Source: Apostichopus japonicus
Lineage: Eukaryota > Echinodermata > Holothuroidea > Aspidochirotida > Stichopodidae
Assembly (NCBI RefSeq): GCF_037975245.1
Contig: NC_092577.1
Coordinates: 3,307,501-3,371,500, forward strand
DNA length: 64,000 nucleotides
Direction of reading: 5' to 3'
Positions within the stretch are counted from its first letter, which is position 1, and each line of letters starts with the position of its first letter. A program made the translations under genes and the position numbers. The notes under the pieces are model-generated. The model worked only from the letters and a program-made list of their open reading frames with translations, was not told the DNA's origin and did not search any database. Positions 20,524-33,150 of this stretch are shown in pieces.

Positions 20524-23500
20524 CTGAATGATCGACGAAACGACTGTATTTCAAGACTACGTAACGTCCGTAAATGATGACATTACGAAATTTTGTATTT
20601 GCACCTAAAAGCATTTATAATTTGTTAACGTTTATTTAATTTAGCTAGATACTTCAAATCCTTTTTGATAAAACGTTAACTTCGTCATAAACAGGTGTAA
20701 TAGTTAATGATATTGAGAGGCGAAACGTGTGAGGTGGGCAACAAATGCTGGGATGGGGCGAGCGAAAAACTCTTTAGAGAATTTTTTTTAAAATTTTCTA
20801 CTTTCAAATGGGCAGTATCTGGTAAATGGTACCATTAAGTATCATGTAATAGAAGATATTACAATTAAGTTGTTTAAAGTTCACGTTCACAGAGTCTGTC
20901 CTGTATAATAATTAATGTGAGTACAAAAATCATTAGTAAACAAATATAATAAATATATATATGAATTAATCAATCTCAGATGATTTTAAAGATGCAGCTC
21001 TCAAGGATCACGTTCCTTATTTTTCCTTGTCATTGGCTAAAGTAGTAAAGTAATGTGTTATTAGTAGAATCTCATCGCCCGTATAGGGAGGCGATGAGTT
21101 GCTATAGAAGTATGTTAGTGATCGGTGCCAAACGAGCCAGTCGCCATGATAATAACAAATATTGATAAATAAATGATTTTAACAATGTGATTTAGACTGT
21201 GCCATCTTCCACACAGTGTTTTTAAAGCTGCATACTTGAGTGATACCTTAATCATAATATGCTAATGATAACGCCGGTGCCTTCCGATCATATAAGGTCC
21301 CCAGTTCGAGTCACTCCAAGGTTAATGTATGTCGTCCAGTTACAAGGTTGTTGACAATTGTCAATTCCTAATCATGGACGTTAAATATGAATCTAAGAGC
21401 CTGACTTCGGTCAGCTTGCGGCTTTGATAAGCCAATGAGGCTTCTTCGCGAGTTCCTGCTTGCAGGAGGATCTAAAATACATACACACATACACATACTT
21501 TATATTGCGTTTAGCTATCCTATTAATCTGTTAACCATAATACTTCCTCACGTTAATGGTACCATATTCAATGAGTAAATCGGAAATAACACGCGCCCCT
21601 CCCATCTCAACCAAATAAAAACCCTCTAGCATTCAGAATGAAACTTGTTTCTTCAAGCAGCATATGTACAACGTTATCATTTGCAATGAGATTATAAACA
21701 ACATTGAAAAAAATAACCAATTTATCTGAAACGTCTGCTCAATACTTTTCGACACAGTTCTCGTTAGCTAATGAATGGTTCAGAACGACCAAAAGATACC
21801 AGTTCTATCACATCTGATCCAAGTTTAAAGGTAGGACATCCTCTTACCTGACAAATGACGCGACCATATCTTGAACGTTCCGCCCTCTGTCTCTCTTCTA
21901 CGTCAGTGAGCATTTCAGGAATAGAGGGCAGCATGCATTTTCCACTCCATACTTGCGCCACCCACCGTGTTTGCATATCCATGACAGTGATCGGAGAGCC
22001 AATTGTGGCAGTTCTGAAGAATCCAATGTAAGCTAATGTTGAGTGTTTCAGTTGGACAGGGAATACGAGTGAATATCGGTCAGCATCCGAAGTTCCTTTT
22101 GGAGGAATGAAGAGAAAACAGATCGTACAAAGAGAGAGCAAGGGAAAAACAGAAACAAAAAAAATATATTAAATGAAAAAAAGCGTTGCCTACGTCGAGA
22201 TGGGTTTTGGCTGGGAAAGGTAGTGTCAAAACTGTTAACGTATTCCACTTTGACCTGATAATAAGGCACTCAATAAAACATAATGGAGACCTCCATGTTA
22301 GAATCATAAGAGATATTTCAAAAAGACATAGGCTATTACAGGCGCGTATCCAGGATTTTCTAACCCGGGGGGCGCGAATTACTATCTAAGCGGAGCGCCA
22401 CCATCAGTTGGCGCGCAATTTGAAAATTCACATTTCTCGTGAATAAACTCACTTCAAAACATACCCATAATGTTCTACAAAATTTCATCTATGGACAACC
22501 AATATAGAAAAACTACCTTCAACCCCTAACAGACCGGTCAAAATTGCATGAGTAGAGGGAAGTGTTATGCAGAATGTTGGTCAGAAATTTTCGAAAATTC
22601 AGACACAGTTAATTTATTGGTGTACAAATATTAAACCTCTTATAACGGCTATTATAAATCTTGGTTGAAGGAAATGAAAAAATAGAAGATATTTCCGAAA
22701 CCGAACACTACACACATAGGCGTAGGAGGCGCGGCGGCAGTGGCGGAGCTAGGGGTATTGGTCAGGAGGGGCGAGAATGGTCTGTAGGGGCGCTTTCGAC
22801 ACTATCTAAGCGGAGCGCCACCACTGGTTGGCGCGTAGCGCACAGACAAATTTTGAGTAAAGATACTCCCTAGATCGCCGGTAATGACCCTTTCAGGGCC
22901 TGGCTAATTTGCAGATAAACGAAGAATAGGGTGTCATCGCCAAATTACACCAACAAAATGTGAGAAATGTCAATAAGTAGATGAGAGCGCAATAAAAAAG
23001 TCAATAATCTAGAATAAGTAAAAAGTGGTAAAGAGCTGAAAAAGGCGCCAGCAGTCCATCTGAGTCCGTCAGGGGGCGCATCCGCCCCCCTGACCATATG
23101 GACGCTCCGCCGCTGCGCGGCGGGGGTGCAGCCCCTAATTCGCCATTACTAATGTAAAAGAAACTTTTGACATAATTGGACCTCCATGCTTTTTATACAT
23201 CTACATGAGACATGTCGTTATTTACATTAGCATCCCGCGGTATACTGCGCAATTTGAACGGACCGTACGGTACATGATGGCACGCGATGTAATAACCGAT
23301 GCTTGCTTATATGATATTGACATTGACACGTTGAACGCGCGCTTCGCGCGCGAAAATTTTGGTTATTTTTTCAGGCAAGTCGGACAGTTTTGAGGATTTT
23401 CATCCTGGAACGCCATTTTCATGCTCACTGATATGATGTGATATCTGCTGTTTGCGTTACAAATTCGAACAGGCGTGTAGCGAGGAATTTGCCAAGGGAG

Positions 23501-26500
23501 GGGCGAAGCCTGTAGGCAAATTATCTAAGCGTAGCGCCACCATAGGTTGGCGCGAAGCGTACAAGAAAATTTTGGCCGAAAATGCCTCCCAGATCGCTGG
23601 AAATGGCACTACCCAGGACCATTTGTTAGCGCGAAGCGTACAAGCAAATTTTGGCCGAAAGTGTCTCCCAGATCGCTGAAAATGACACTTCCCAGGCCTT
23701 GTAAGTTGCATCTAAGCACTTTCTATTTTGAAATTACTTAGCGATATCATATAAAAAAATGCTGAATGGGGGGGGGGGGCGGTCGCCCCCATCCCAAAAT
23801 GCGTCATGTTCCCCGACGACACGGTCGAGTTCGAGACCAGCCACAGTTGGTTTCATAGCACAATTCTACACACGCGTTATGATAGACCATATATAGTATA
23901 TATATAGATCATTAGTGAGAGAGGAAAATGGAAACGTCAAAAAGTGGAGTTGTCGGTGTAAGGGGTAGGGTGAGTCACACTTTTACGAAATCATTGATCC
24001 GTCACTGGCTACCCTTCAGCGCTGTAATGATGTCACTGTTCCTCTTTCTCTTCCCGGTGTCTTCGCGTTTTTCTTTTACTCCCTCCTTTTCTCCTTCTTC
24101 TCTCTTTCTTCTTTTTCTTTTCCCTTCCTTCCTCTCCTCCTCCTCTTTTTCCCCTCTTTTTTCCTTTTTTCTTCTCTTTTTTTTTCTCTCCTCTTTTTCT
24201 TACCCGGGGGGCGCGCGCCCCCAACGCCCCCCCTGGATACGCACCTGTATTAAATAACTTGTTCGTTATCTTTTCATTGGATCAGATTAGTCTGATTAAG
24301 TCGCTTTGACATTTCCTCAGAGGCAAGGGGGGGGGGGGGACAAGCACAAAAGAAACGGTTTGAAATACACAAGTAGCTTGGAACACTGGGCAATGAATAG
24401 AGTAGAACTATACCTAGCAACGGTCAGGATTCTAAATAGCAAGCCGTCCCGCAGACGGTAAAGAAGAAACAAAGGGCGGCAACTCTTATGCTCAACTTGC
24501 CAAACGGTATAAAACCAATACGATGCCCAAGTACAGTTCGTTTTGTTATTGCAAATTGTACTATGCCAGTATGTGCATATTTAACAGGGAATGTCCGGTT
24601 GGTACGCACGCGCAGTGTAACAAATATGGCGAAATACTCGAGTCAGGCTCCCCGATTCGCATTAGCTCGTTGTAAAGCAAACACGTGAACAAATAAACGT
24701 ATAATGTAAGGGTTCACTCAGGAATCGACTCGAGATTCTATGTCGAAAACGCGGGTATTTCGAGGCTTTTCTTACCTGAGATAAAGATTTCCGCAGCAAA
24801 AGGGATTTGACTATGGTAGCCAGTACAGAACATAACAGCGTCTAAATCTTCAACTGTAGATCCATCTTGGAAGACAACTCCAGTATCCGTAAAATGTCGA
24901 ATTCTTGGCTTCGGTAAAATATTACCAGACAACACTTGATTAATAAAGTTATCATTGAGTATCGCTCCGGTTGAACGTACTCCACTTTCAGAAGGAATAT
25001 TTAGGCCCAAATGTTCACATCGGAACTTCTTATAACTTTCTCTTCGAATGAGACAGCTTTCAACCCAGGCCGGTAGTAACTGTATTAAACGCATTCCAAG
25101 AAATGAATCGAACGGCCAGCCGTTAGGACCAATCACAGGTGTGATGGAAAAGCCATTTCTACTACTGATATAGGTCTAAGAATAAGAATAAAAAGAATAA
25201 GAATTAAACTAAATTGAAATCATAATGTCGGATAATTCTGCCAAAGAAAGATAAAGTCGAAATACTTTTGGATATTATGGCAACAATAACTGAGATCCTT
25301 CCATAGATTTAGATTTTAAAAGAATAAACAAACTCAGCGCATATATACGCGCAGTAATTAATTTCACAAAATTAATTTCATAAAAAGAAGAATTTTGTGA
25401 GCACGAGGGAGGAGGGGGAGGGGGGGAGGGGTATCTTGATCATCCAGGGTGCTACCACGTTATTTTTCTTAATCAGTAGCCTATGTCTTAAGTATGGGAG
25501 TATGGTAGAGGGGCAGGAGGGGGAGGGGGGTTGTGAGACGAGGACACATCGATATAATAATTATTTGCCCGTCCCTTTGCTACGTCCTTTACTGTTAACA
25601 TCATTTTTGAGAAAAAAATGATTCCTGGTGGCTTTCGAAACTAGTAGCCTAGTAGAAATTCTAATTGGGGGGGGGGGGGGGTGGAACACCAATCGCGCGC
25701 CTTCACTATACAATTTACTTAATGAGACTAAGGATCAATTCAGTGCGAAACCATTGTTTATTTTGATTACACTTATAATTACCTGTTTCGAGGCATTACT
25801 TATATCGGTTGCTATGTCACCAGCTGAAATTCCGCCACCTTCAAACAATAAAATGCGAGAGAGAGGAGTAAAAATTAAAACAAAAAAAAAGAAGAAAAGG
25901 AAGAAAATAATGATTAATTATTTAATTCATTAAGGTAATAAACATAACCTAAAGGATTTTGCCTTTAAATTTCCAATATTTGGTAGTTTAACAAATTGAA
26001 AGAAATCAGTTTTGTATACGTCTTTCTACCCGATAACAAAAATATGTTAATGTATGCCAAAATAAGAACAGTTTATATAATAGTGGTCGTCGCACCGATA
26101 TGAGAACGCCTTCAAAAATTTACTTTCTTTATGGGGTCATTGGTGGTAACTCGAAGCGTTTTGCTGTACAAACCATATGTAATTTGACAGCGAATTTTCT
26201 TCATTTTTAACAGGATTTGAGGAAATGTTTGTTCGAAATGTTTTGACTAAGTTGGCGCTTTAGACTGGAGGTGATAGGTTACGGTTCGAGCACGGTTAGG
26301 CCTAACCCCAATTCGAGCTCTGTGGACAAAGACAGTGCCTTATAAACGTTTTATTTTGAAATGTTTGGGGAACATGTAAAATATGATTTTGTTTTGCTCT
26401 AATAGCATTAACAGACCCACTCATAACTCATTGCCTAGACAGTTTTCTTTTATAATAGCTTAAATTTCACAGGAGTATTGAAATATGGATTTGAGCATCC

Positions 26501-29500
26501 TATATGTATAATTACGTTACTAGTCGCAATGTAGTTGATCCGGTTACGCCAATGACGTCATATACTATCGAATGATCAACCAAATTTGTTTGTGCCCTTG
26601 GTCGGTGATTAATTTCCTTTTTGTAAATTTCTACATTGCTGTTAAAAATTTGCGCCCAAAAAGTGCGGAAAATATTTATCAACATGTCCAAAATGTTGTA
26701 TTCTCTTTGCCTTTACAAGGCTTGAGTAACACGCTCTAAGGGGGAAAAAAGAGCAACAGGTTACACAATTGGAGGAATTCTTACGTATCAGATCAAGGCA
26801 AAAATGTCGTCACTGTATGAAGTTTTGATCGTATACTTGTTAAAAGACAACATTATCTAAATACATTGCAATATCTCTCGAACAACAGGGTTAATTGGTT
26901 ACCTAGCAACAAGGTACTTTCGTATTGCTTATGCAATGACTACGAATTATCACACCCAGTTGGGACGATTCTTGTTTTCTATACTGTAGTGCCATGTCCC
27001 GCTTCAGAGCACTCGTATTGTCAGTACGAGTAGTATCAATATCACGTTTCTATCAGATCAAGGTTAGGAACTGTTTGTACTGTCAGTTCCAGTGCTTTGA
27101 AGCATGATATTGGAGTAGAGCTTAAGAGAGGTATTAGCATTAGGAAATTGTCCAAACTGGCTGCTTTATCATCGTTCTCAACACGGCCCTACATTTTTCT
27201 TACTTTTCAAGTGGACGAGCTTGTCCATGAATGTAACATATACCACAATTGTAATGTAAAACCGCCTGAAAGGCGATAGAGAACAAGTAATATATGTACC
27301 GACTGATGTGACTTTGATTTCGGCATTTTTTATTCAGTCATCATCATTCTTTTTTATGCTTGCTTGGATGTTGAAGAGGATGAAATAAACTACCGATGAT
27401 ATACACATCTGGAGGATTGAAGGTGATTTAAGGCGTTTTAGAAGTTCCTTGGTTCAACAGAAAGATTCCGCAGCGAGAGCTAACAGATAGGTTGGGAGCA
27501 CTATGCTAAACAATCACCTCTTTCTAGTTCCAAATCTAAATATTCACGATGCTGAGCTGTAAGCCACCAGATATTATATGGTGGTTAAGAAATGTCAGTT
27601 GAAAAATATAACTTCTATCTATGGTCAAGCGGCCATAAAAAGGTGACGAAATTAGTCAATACAGCATTCATGGAGGTACGACCACCCAATTATCCACATC
27701 CTAGCTAGGAAAAGTCTATAGGTAATAATGTTATTGTCTGTGAAGGCATATATCCGTATGATGTGTTTTGTTTTGTTCATGGAAATGCCCTTTCTATATA
27801 GGATACCATCCTTTAATTTATGCCTATATAGCTGTGTTAATAAAGTGCACCTGATCACACTGATAGCTTCGCACGACAAACAGCAGGAATGCGGGACTAT
27901 TAGCCGATAACGACGGTTTTCCATCTGATAAATACAGGTTGATATAATACAAGTGAATTTCGATAAACTTGTAACATCGACCTATAAACCGGGTGTCTCT
28001 AGTTATTAGCGTTTAGCTTGCTATTTACTTTATTTGTTATTGCTTATAACAAAAACAATCCTATTTCAACACGTGGCAGCGGTAAGAAGTATATATACAC
28101 ATCATCACAAATGGTCTTTATAGTGACGCGAATTGAAGAAACAGTTTCAGTAAAGGCTGCGATAACTGATCACTTACGGTAAAATGGGATTACGAATATA
28201 TGTAGAGCGCCACCCACTATGGACCTGCCAAAATGGCCGCTTATACGATGATTGTATAATTCTAAATATCTTTAAGAAAAGAAACACAACAAAAAAACAA
28301 CAAAAAAACGAAACTCACCAACAACTAGTACTTTTTGATCGGAATATTTGGTATTTTCGCGATATGTACTCCCTGTTGATATTTCACCTTTGAAGATATC
28401 TTGACCAGGATATCTCGGTAAGTTCGCCCGAGAATGAACACCTGTACAGATCATCACTGCATCGAAAAGCTCCTCGCAGTACCCGCCATCTGAACGAATC
28501 CTTATTCTCCAACGTCCAGTCGTTTCATAATCGTCAGTTGGATAAACTGTCGAGACCTCAGTGTTAAACCGTATGTACTGAGATAGGTCAAATTTTGTAG
28601 CATAGTCCTAATGGAAGTAAAGTTAGAATATGAGGGGAAAAAAGGAAAGTCAACAGTCGAAACAATTTAAGCCACGACGCAGATGCTGGTTTCTGGGAAC
28701 CGGAGGACGAAGGTTTGAGTCAGTTCCATTCCCTTGATTACGTCAGTTCCGCTAGTTCATGTTTTAAACCGCCATGACGATATCTTTGCGGCCCGAGGTT
28801 AATTAGGGGGGGGGTGGGGCGGAGAAGCACAGATAACGCATTATGTATTCTCATTTTATAATATGCTTAAGGAAAGATGAATCCTAAAGAAAGTGGACTC
28901 GATAACGTGAAAGTCAATTAGGACCCACGTACATGACAGACCACTCAGTTCACTTGTTTTGAGGTTGTGAAGCCGCCCTATTATGAGTACACTTAAGCTA
29001 ATTCAATTAAATCCTTTGATTCAAACTTGAGTAAATCTATTGTAGATGTAGGCCTTATTGATTGGCAGTAAGAAAGCGTCATAGTAAATGTAGGTTATTA
29101 CCTGAAAATATTCCAGACATTTTTGCCGAGAAACGAAGGGTGTCCACTCTTTGGGACAAGGGAAATCCGTGAATCCAAAGAAGGCTTTACTGCCGTTGGT
29201 TTTTAAGCAGTTATACACAGCTGCAGCTTCAGGGTATTCAGTCTGGCTGATATCCCGATATACCCATATTCCTCCTGCGTGGAGTACGTAGGAGAATTAA
29301 ACAGTCGGTTGTTAAACCGAACAAAGTTAGTTTTTGGATAACAAAATTTGCATCTTTACAATGATGAATTAAGCGTTATACTGTTAAGGGTAAATAAAAT
29401 ATATCTTTTTAGTGAAGCCTTTGTTTAAGATAATTAACAGTGCCGTGACCGAGTTCAGGAGATTCATCCAGCTTGCCAGAGTCCAGCTAGTCCGTGCCAG

Positions 29501-32500
29501 TTTAATTCGAGTCCAGTTTGCCCAGATCCAGGTATTCCGATTCCAACTGGCTCGGGCTAGTAGGACTCGAGCAGCTGGATTCGAGCCAGCTGGACCCGAG
29601 CCAGATAAACTCGAGCCAATTGGACTCGAGCCAGCTGGCTAGAGCTAACTAAACTCGGGCTAGTTGGACTCGAGCCAGCTGGACCCGAACCAACTGCACT
29701 AGAGCCAGTTGGACACGGATACCTGGATTTGAGCTAACTGGATTCCGGTAGCCAGAGTCAAGTAAATTCGTGTCCGGTTAGCCAAGTTGTGGCTAGTCTG
29801 AGTCCAGCTGGCCCGAGTCCAGTTTATAGTCTGAGCCAACTATATAAGTTCAATGTTCAGCTGTAGTTTGTGTGTATGATCAGTCCGGGTTTAGCTTGCC
29901 TGAGTCCAGCTAACTCCAATACAGTTTGTCAGAGTACAGTCAGCAGCAACTTTGTTAAACAATGAAAATCGGAATATCTATTTAAGTCTATTAATTATAC
30001 TGCTTTTTGGGCTGCTTAATTTGATGAGCTTAGGCTTTTTTTGTAATCGTTATTATCATTCCAACATCAAGACTTACATGCAAAAGTATACGCGGATTTC
30101 TCAGGGAGTTCATCAGATTTCAATTACCTTATAAAATCAGATAAAACTTGTTATCAAATGTAGAGGGTATCTGGCAATAATAGTGACACAACCAGCAATT
30201 TTGGTTGCTAAGGGGTATTTTCCTTTAGCAACGAGATACGATGGTCAAACGCGGTATGAAAGTACAAATAATGCTGATTACAGGAGACATGTTAACAGAG
30301 GAAAATATCAAATACTGTTGCTAAGGACTGATAATGCTCTCTGATCTGTGAAGTGAAGTTTGTGGTAGGCAGTGCCATTAAGTGACGTTGCTTTATGTAG
30401 GTGAACCTCTGCACGCATTTTATAGGACATTTCCGATGATATCGTGCGAGATTTTACTAAATGAAACAAGAGGGCAATCCATGGAGTTGTATATTTCATC
30501 TTTCCCGTGATGGAAGCATTGTTGGGTTACTTCTGAATGCATCTGGTTGCTACCTTCAAATTTAAAATTTGTCCCATTATTCTTTACATATATCTTGTGG
30601 TTTCATGCCTTTCTCCATACTGACAAGCAGGTAATGGCTAAAATACAAGTTTTGAGGTATTCGACCTTTGACCTTTAACCTCTGACCTTTGAACTGTAAC
30701 GTCACCAATCACGCGGGCACGGCCAGGCACCTACCCAGCAAGTTTGAAGTTGATCGGAGTTCGCGACACATTTTTATGCTCACTCTCTTTCTAACTCACA
30801 CACATACACAGGCGCATCCTAAAATTTATGATCTAGATTGAAATACAATATCTCAACTTCCTAAAAGTTACGCTCTTACCAGTAACATATTAGAAAACCC
30901 ACTACGTCACGACCAGGCCTCTTTAAGCTTGATTAATATGCCGGGGTTTTTAAGCGGTTGCTACAGTGATGCAAAATCAGGTTTAGAATGCCTCGACTGA
31001 TGGAATTACGAGTTGTTTTAATGGTAAGTAGTAAACATGCGAGAAACTTGCTGGTACAGAGTTTAGCATTATGTCAAACTGTGTGTATTGAAAACTTTAT
31101 TTCTTTACTTAAACCAATGTTTTTTAATTGATACGCAGGCCAACGTTTGCTTTTTTAAATAGAAAAACAAAACGAAACAAAAAGCAGAACGATAACGATA
31201 TTGAGGTATTAAGCAAAATTGGAGACTAGATACAAAAAAGACACTTTTTTGGGTTCACTTTCATAAGTTGGCGGTTTTTTTCCTATTTTAATATAAAAAT
31301 GTCCTTTATAATGCAAGCAAGTACAAATAAAAGCATGGTTAAGTAAGTGAGTTGAGCTTATCTTTCTGTGATATTATGTAGCCTTTAAAGAGATGTAATT
31401 GGGTTTGGATTCTTCAGAAAAGAAAAGTTCAATTAGTACTTAATTGAACACTTTTATGTTCTAAGCAGTTTAAGTACTAGTTTCGCGAAGTTTTATGGTC
31501 TATGGCACCCTCCCTGTCGTCCAAGTCATTCCGTAGAAAAGGACATTCCTTAATGTTTTGCCCTTGCACCTTGTGTCGGAAAAGGAACTGCAGGGCTATT
31601 TTTCCTTTAGACTTATTAACAGTATGTATGCAAACTATTATTTTCTGCGATAATATAACGAAACCTTTAGTTTTTCTCTGTGAATATTTAGGAGTGTTAG
31701 CTCATTGGTTAACGCCGGTGCATTTCAATCATAAGGCCCGAGTTCGAGTCACTCCAAGATTAATGTATGTAGTCCAGTTACAGAGTTGTTGACAATTGCC
31801 AATTCATAATCACGGACGTTAAATATGAATGTAAGAGACTGAATTCGATCAGCTTGCGGCTTTGATAAGCCAATGATGTCTTCTTCGCGAGTTCCTGCTT
31901 GCAGGAGGATCTAAAACACATACATAAATAAATACATACGTATTAAGCACACGGGTACACGCCAGGTGTTACCAACTTACAGCTACCATCCGCAGGGCTT
32001 CTTTCAGTGAAGCGTGAACAGTTGGGCGAGTTTTGTTTGCTTGGGAAATCGTAATCTACTTAGCAAACAATTAGAGTGGTGTGATGCAAAATAATGGGAC
32101 AATCTTTCAGCAGATATTTTCTCCCTTTCTAGGTCTTTTATAAATACTTCCCAGCTAGGGAATACGAAACAAGCGAAGATAGAGCATTGTTTCACGTAAA
32201 GGTCTAAAACGTTTTATTTTTTGTCTACAGTAACTTCGTCGTAGAGTGAGTAATGTTGACATGATAAACATTCAATTACTTAACTTAATGACGTCAACTC
32301 CATCAAGGGATGTGGTTGCGGAAAAAATAGTAAAAAAAAAATCTATAAATGAACGATTTGATAGACAATAAATTGATACTAAAAGTGCCTTTTAGCAAAA
32401 ATCTAGAGTTTTTCTTAAGTAGATATTGCAAAACGAAACGAAATGATTTTACATTTTGATGATGAAGTTTACCTAACTGGTCGGTTCTCTCAAATGCAAC

Positions 32501-32587
32501 TGGAGTGAATCCCTCTTCCAGACAAGCTTTAATCGCAGCTAACCCACCCGCCCCAGCTCCGACGATTCCAACGCGTTTCCTATCCAT
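20200..32587 (-). CDS. Flavin-containing monooxygenase (seven exons)
   Basis: Exons on the - strand: 32587-32473, 29274-29102, 28607-28319, 25838-25783, 25175-24776, 22095-21848 and 20523-20200. All junctions are GT/AG and the frame is open throughout, predicting 534 residues, the usual FMO length. The family oxidises N- and S-containing substrates using FAD, NADPH and O2, usually at the ER membrane. The FAD motif GAGAGG is at residues 10-15 and the TNGSK / FTDFP region is present. The NADPH loop reads GGGISAG (193-199) where GxGNSG is usual. The FMO signature FxGxxxH reads FKGEISTG, with Thr174 for His. CTGY (328-331) replaces ATGY. The C-terminus is hydrophobic, as in ER-anchored FMOs. Introns hold two SINEs and a nested transposon. 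Activity is uncertain given the altered motifs. Confidence 0.88.
21237..21506 (+). mobile_element. tRNA-derived SINE in FMO intron 6
   Basis: A tRNA-like head with B-box CAGTTCGAGTCACTCC is followed by a body shared with 31691-31940, including GCTTGCGGCTTTGATAAGCC and the hairpin TCCTGCTTGCAGGA. The tail is ATACACAC-rich. The 5' head is more diverged than in the other copy. Confidence 0.78.
21848..22095 (-). CDS. FMO exon 6
   Basis: Acceptor CCAAAAG, donor CAG|GTAAGA. It encodes YSLVFPVQLKHSTLAYIGF and TRWVAQVWSGKCMLPS, typical of the FMO stretch between the ATGY motif and the C-terminal domain. Confidence 0.87.
22339..24247 (-). mobile_element. Family D transposon, inverted copy, in FMO intron 5
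   Basis: Ends CAGGCGCGTATCC and GGATACGCACCTG, flanked by the 5-bp duplication TATTA (22334-22338 and 24248-24252). The interior is collinear, in reverse complement, with 906-2852, including the purine/pyrimidine tract near 24040-24200. A hAT-like MITE interrupts it at 22738. Confidence 0.82.
22738..23115. mobile_element. hAT-like MITE (378 bp), family CAGTGGCGGAGC
   Basis: Ends CAGTGGCGGAGC and GCTCCGCCGCTG are flanked by the exact 8-bp duplication CGCGGCGG (22730-22737 and 23116-23123). A relative of 358 bp is at 40063-40420. It inserted into a family E remnant inside the family D element, giving three nested layers within an intron. Confidence 0.85.
24776..25175 (-). CDS. FMO exon 5
   Basis: Acceptor TTCTTAG, donor TCAG|GTAAG. 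It encodes 133 residues from TYISSRNG through NGWPFD, NDNFINQVLSGNI and FQDGSTVEDLDAVMFCTGY. The last segment corresponds to the family's ATGY motif. Confidence 0.88.
25783..25838 (-). CDS. FMO exon 4 (56 bp, NADPH loop)
   Basis: A micro-exon between TTTGAAG and GTAATT. With the last base of exon 3 it encodes GGGISAGDIATDISNASKQ, the expected place and length of the FMO NADPH-binding segment GxGNSGxDIAxELS. It joins in frame on both sides, the strongest evidence that it is real. Confidence 0.8.
25839..28318. other. FMO intron 3
   Basis: About 2.5 kb of AT-rich DNA with no recognisable mobile element or additional exon. None is needed, since exons 3 and 4 join in frame. Confidence 0.6.
28319..28607 (-). 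CDS. FMO exon 3
   Basis: Acceptor TTCCATTAG, donor GTTG|GTGAGT. It encodes 96 residues beginning DYATKFDLSQYIRF and including TTGRW, FDAVMICTGVHS, YPGQDIFKG and KVLVV. The order matches FMOs, but the His of FxGxxxH is Thr. Confidence 0.88.
29102..29274 (-). CDS. FMO exon 2
   Basis: Acceptor CACGCAG, donor TTTCAG|GTAATA. It begins with the rest of GGIWVYRDI, equivalent to GGLWRY of FMOs, and includes TNGSKAFFGFTDFP, where FMOs keep an Asn near the flavin, then CLEYFQ. Confidence 0.86.
29455..29860. repeat. 15-bp near-palindromic minisatellite (CTGGACTCGAGCCAG)
   Basis: More than 20 degenerate copies of a 15-bp unit whose centre CTCGAG is self-complementary. The best copies are at about 29565-29690. 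To either side the reverse-complement form GAGTCCAGCTGG predominates. It lies in FMO intron 1. The open frame across it is a repeat artefact. Confidence 0.8.
30655..30850. repeat. TGACCTTTGACC-type interspersed repeat
   Basis: A run of TTGACCTTTGACCTTTAACCTCTGACC-like half-sites is followed by CACACACATACACAGGCGC. It resembles the half-site-rich sequence of the large elements at 43951 and elsewhere, but is short and diverged. Confidence 0.45.
31691..31940 (+). mobile_element. tRNA-derived SINE in FMO intron 1
   Basis: The head GGAGTGTTAGCTCATTGG has an A-box, GAGTTCGAGTC a B-box, and GGAGTG pairs with CACTCC as an acceptor stem. The body ends with hairpin TCCTGCTTGCAGGA and an ATACATA-type tail. 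A diverged copy is at 21237-21506. Confidence 0.85.
32473..32587 (-). CDS. FMO exon 1 (start)
   Basis: ATG at 32587, donor TTAG|GTAAAC. It encodes MDRKRVGIVGAGAGGLAAIK, the Rossmann FAD-binding turn, then CLEEGFTPVAFERTDQLG, matching CLEEGLEPTCFERS..G of FMOs. The first ATG gives the family's usual N-terminal length. Confidence 0.9.
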
Positions 32588-33150
32588 GGTATTGATGTGA
32601 CCAGAGAGAATAAATCAAAAATTGAGGCATGCAATGAAACTAACGGCATATATGATTAAGAGCTTTTTGTAACACGAGCTTGACAGAGAACACACAAGGA
32701 ACTTGCTGGTATTGAGTTTAGCATTATGTCAATATATGTCGATATAGTAATTGTACTCAGGCGCGGCGGAACGGGAAAATTATTGGGGGGGCTAATATGT
32801 GGAGACTATCTAAGCGGAGCGCCACCATCGGTTGGCGCGGAGCGTACAAGAAAATTTTGGTTTTTTTAAACCCCACAGATGGCCGGAAACGGCACTTCCC
32901 GAGTGTTTTACGCTGCGAATACCTAGCCCTAAAACATGGGTCTCAATGTTTTCACAGATTTTTACGTGCAATCTGAGAAATTGCAGGCTTGAGACTCTCA
33001 AGCCTGCAGATTGCACGTAAAAATCTGCAAAAACATTGTAATTTGTATATTCGATGGTGTTTTAAGAGAGTATAGCTATTACTCGACGTGTACTCGCAAA
33101 GACGTTTTTGAGTGTAGTAAATTACTACTTGCAATTAAATGCAATAATTA

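Noticed and set aside
22661-22873. Short frame with an Arg-rich RRRRGGSGGARG stretch
   Set aside because: Crosses the boundary of two nested transposons; a chance frame in G/C-rich ends.
29412-29642. Arg/Leu/Glu/Pro-rich open frame
   Set aside because: Lies wholly in the 15-bp minisatellite and is explained by repeat period in multiples of three.
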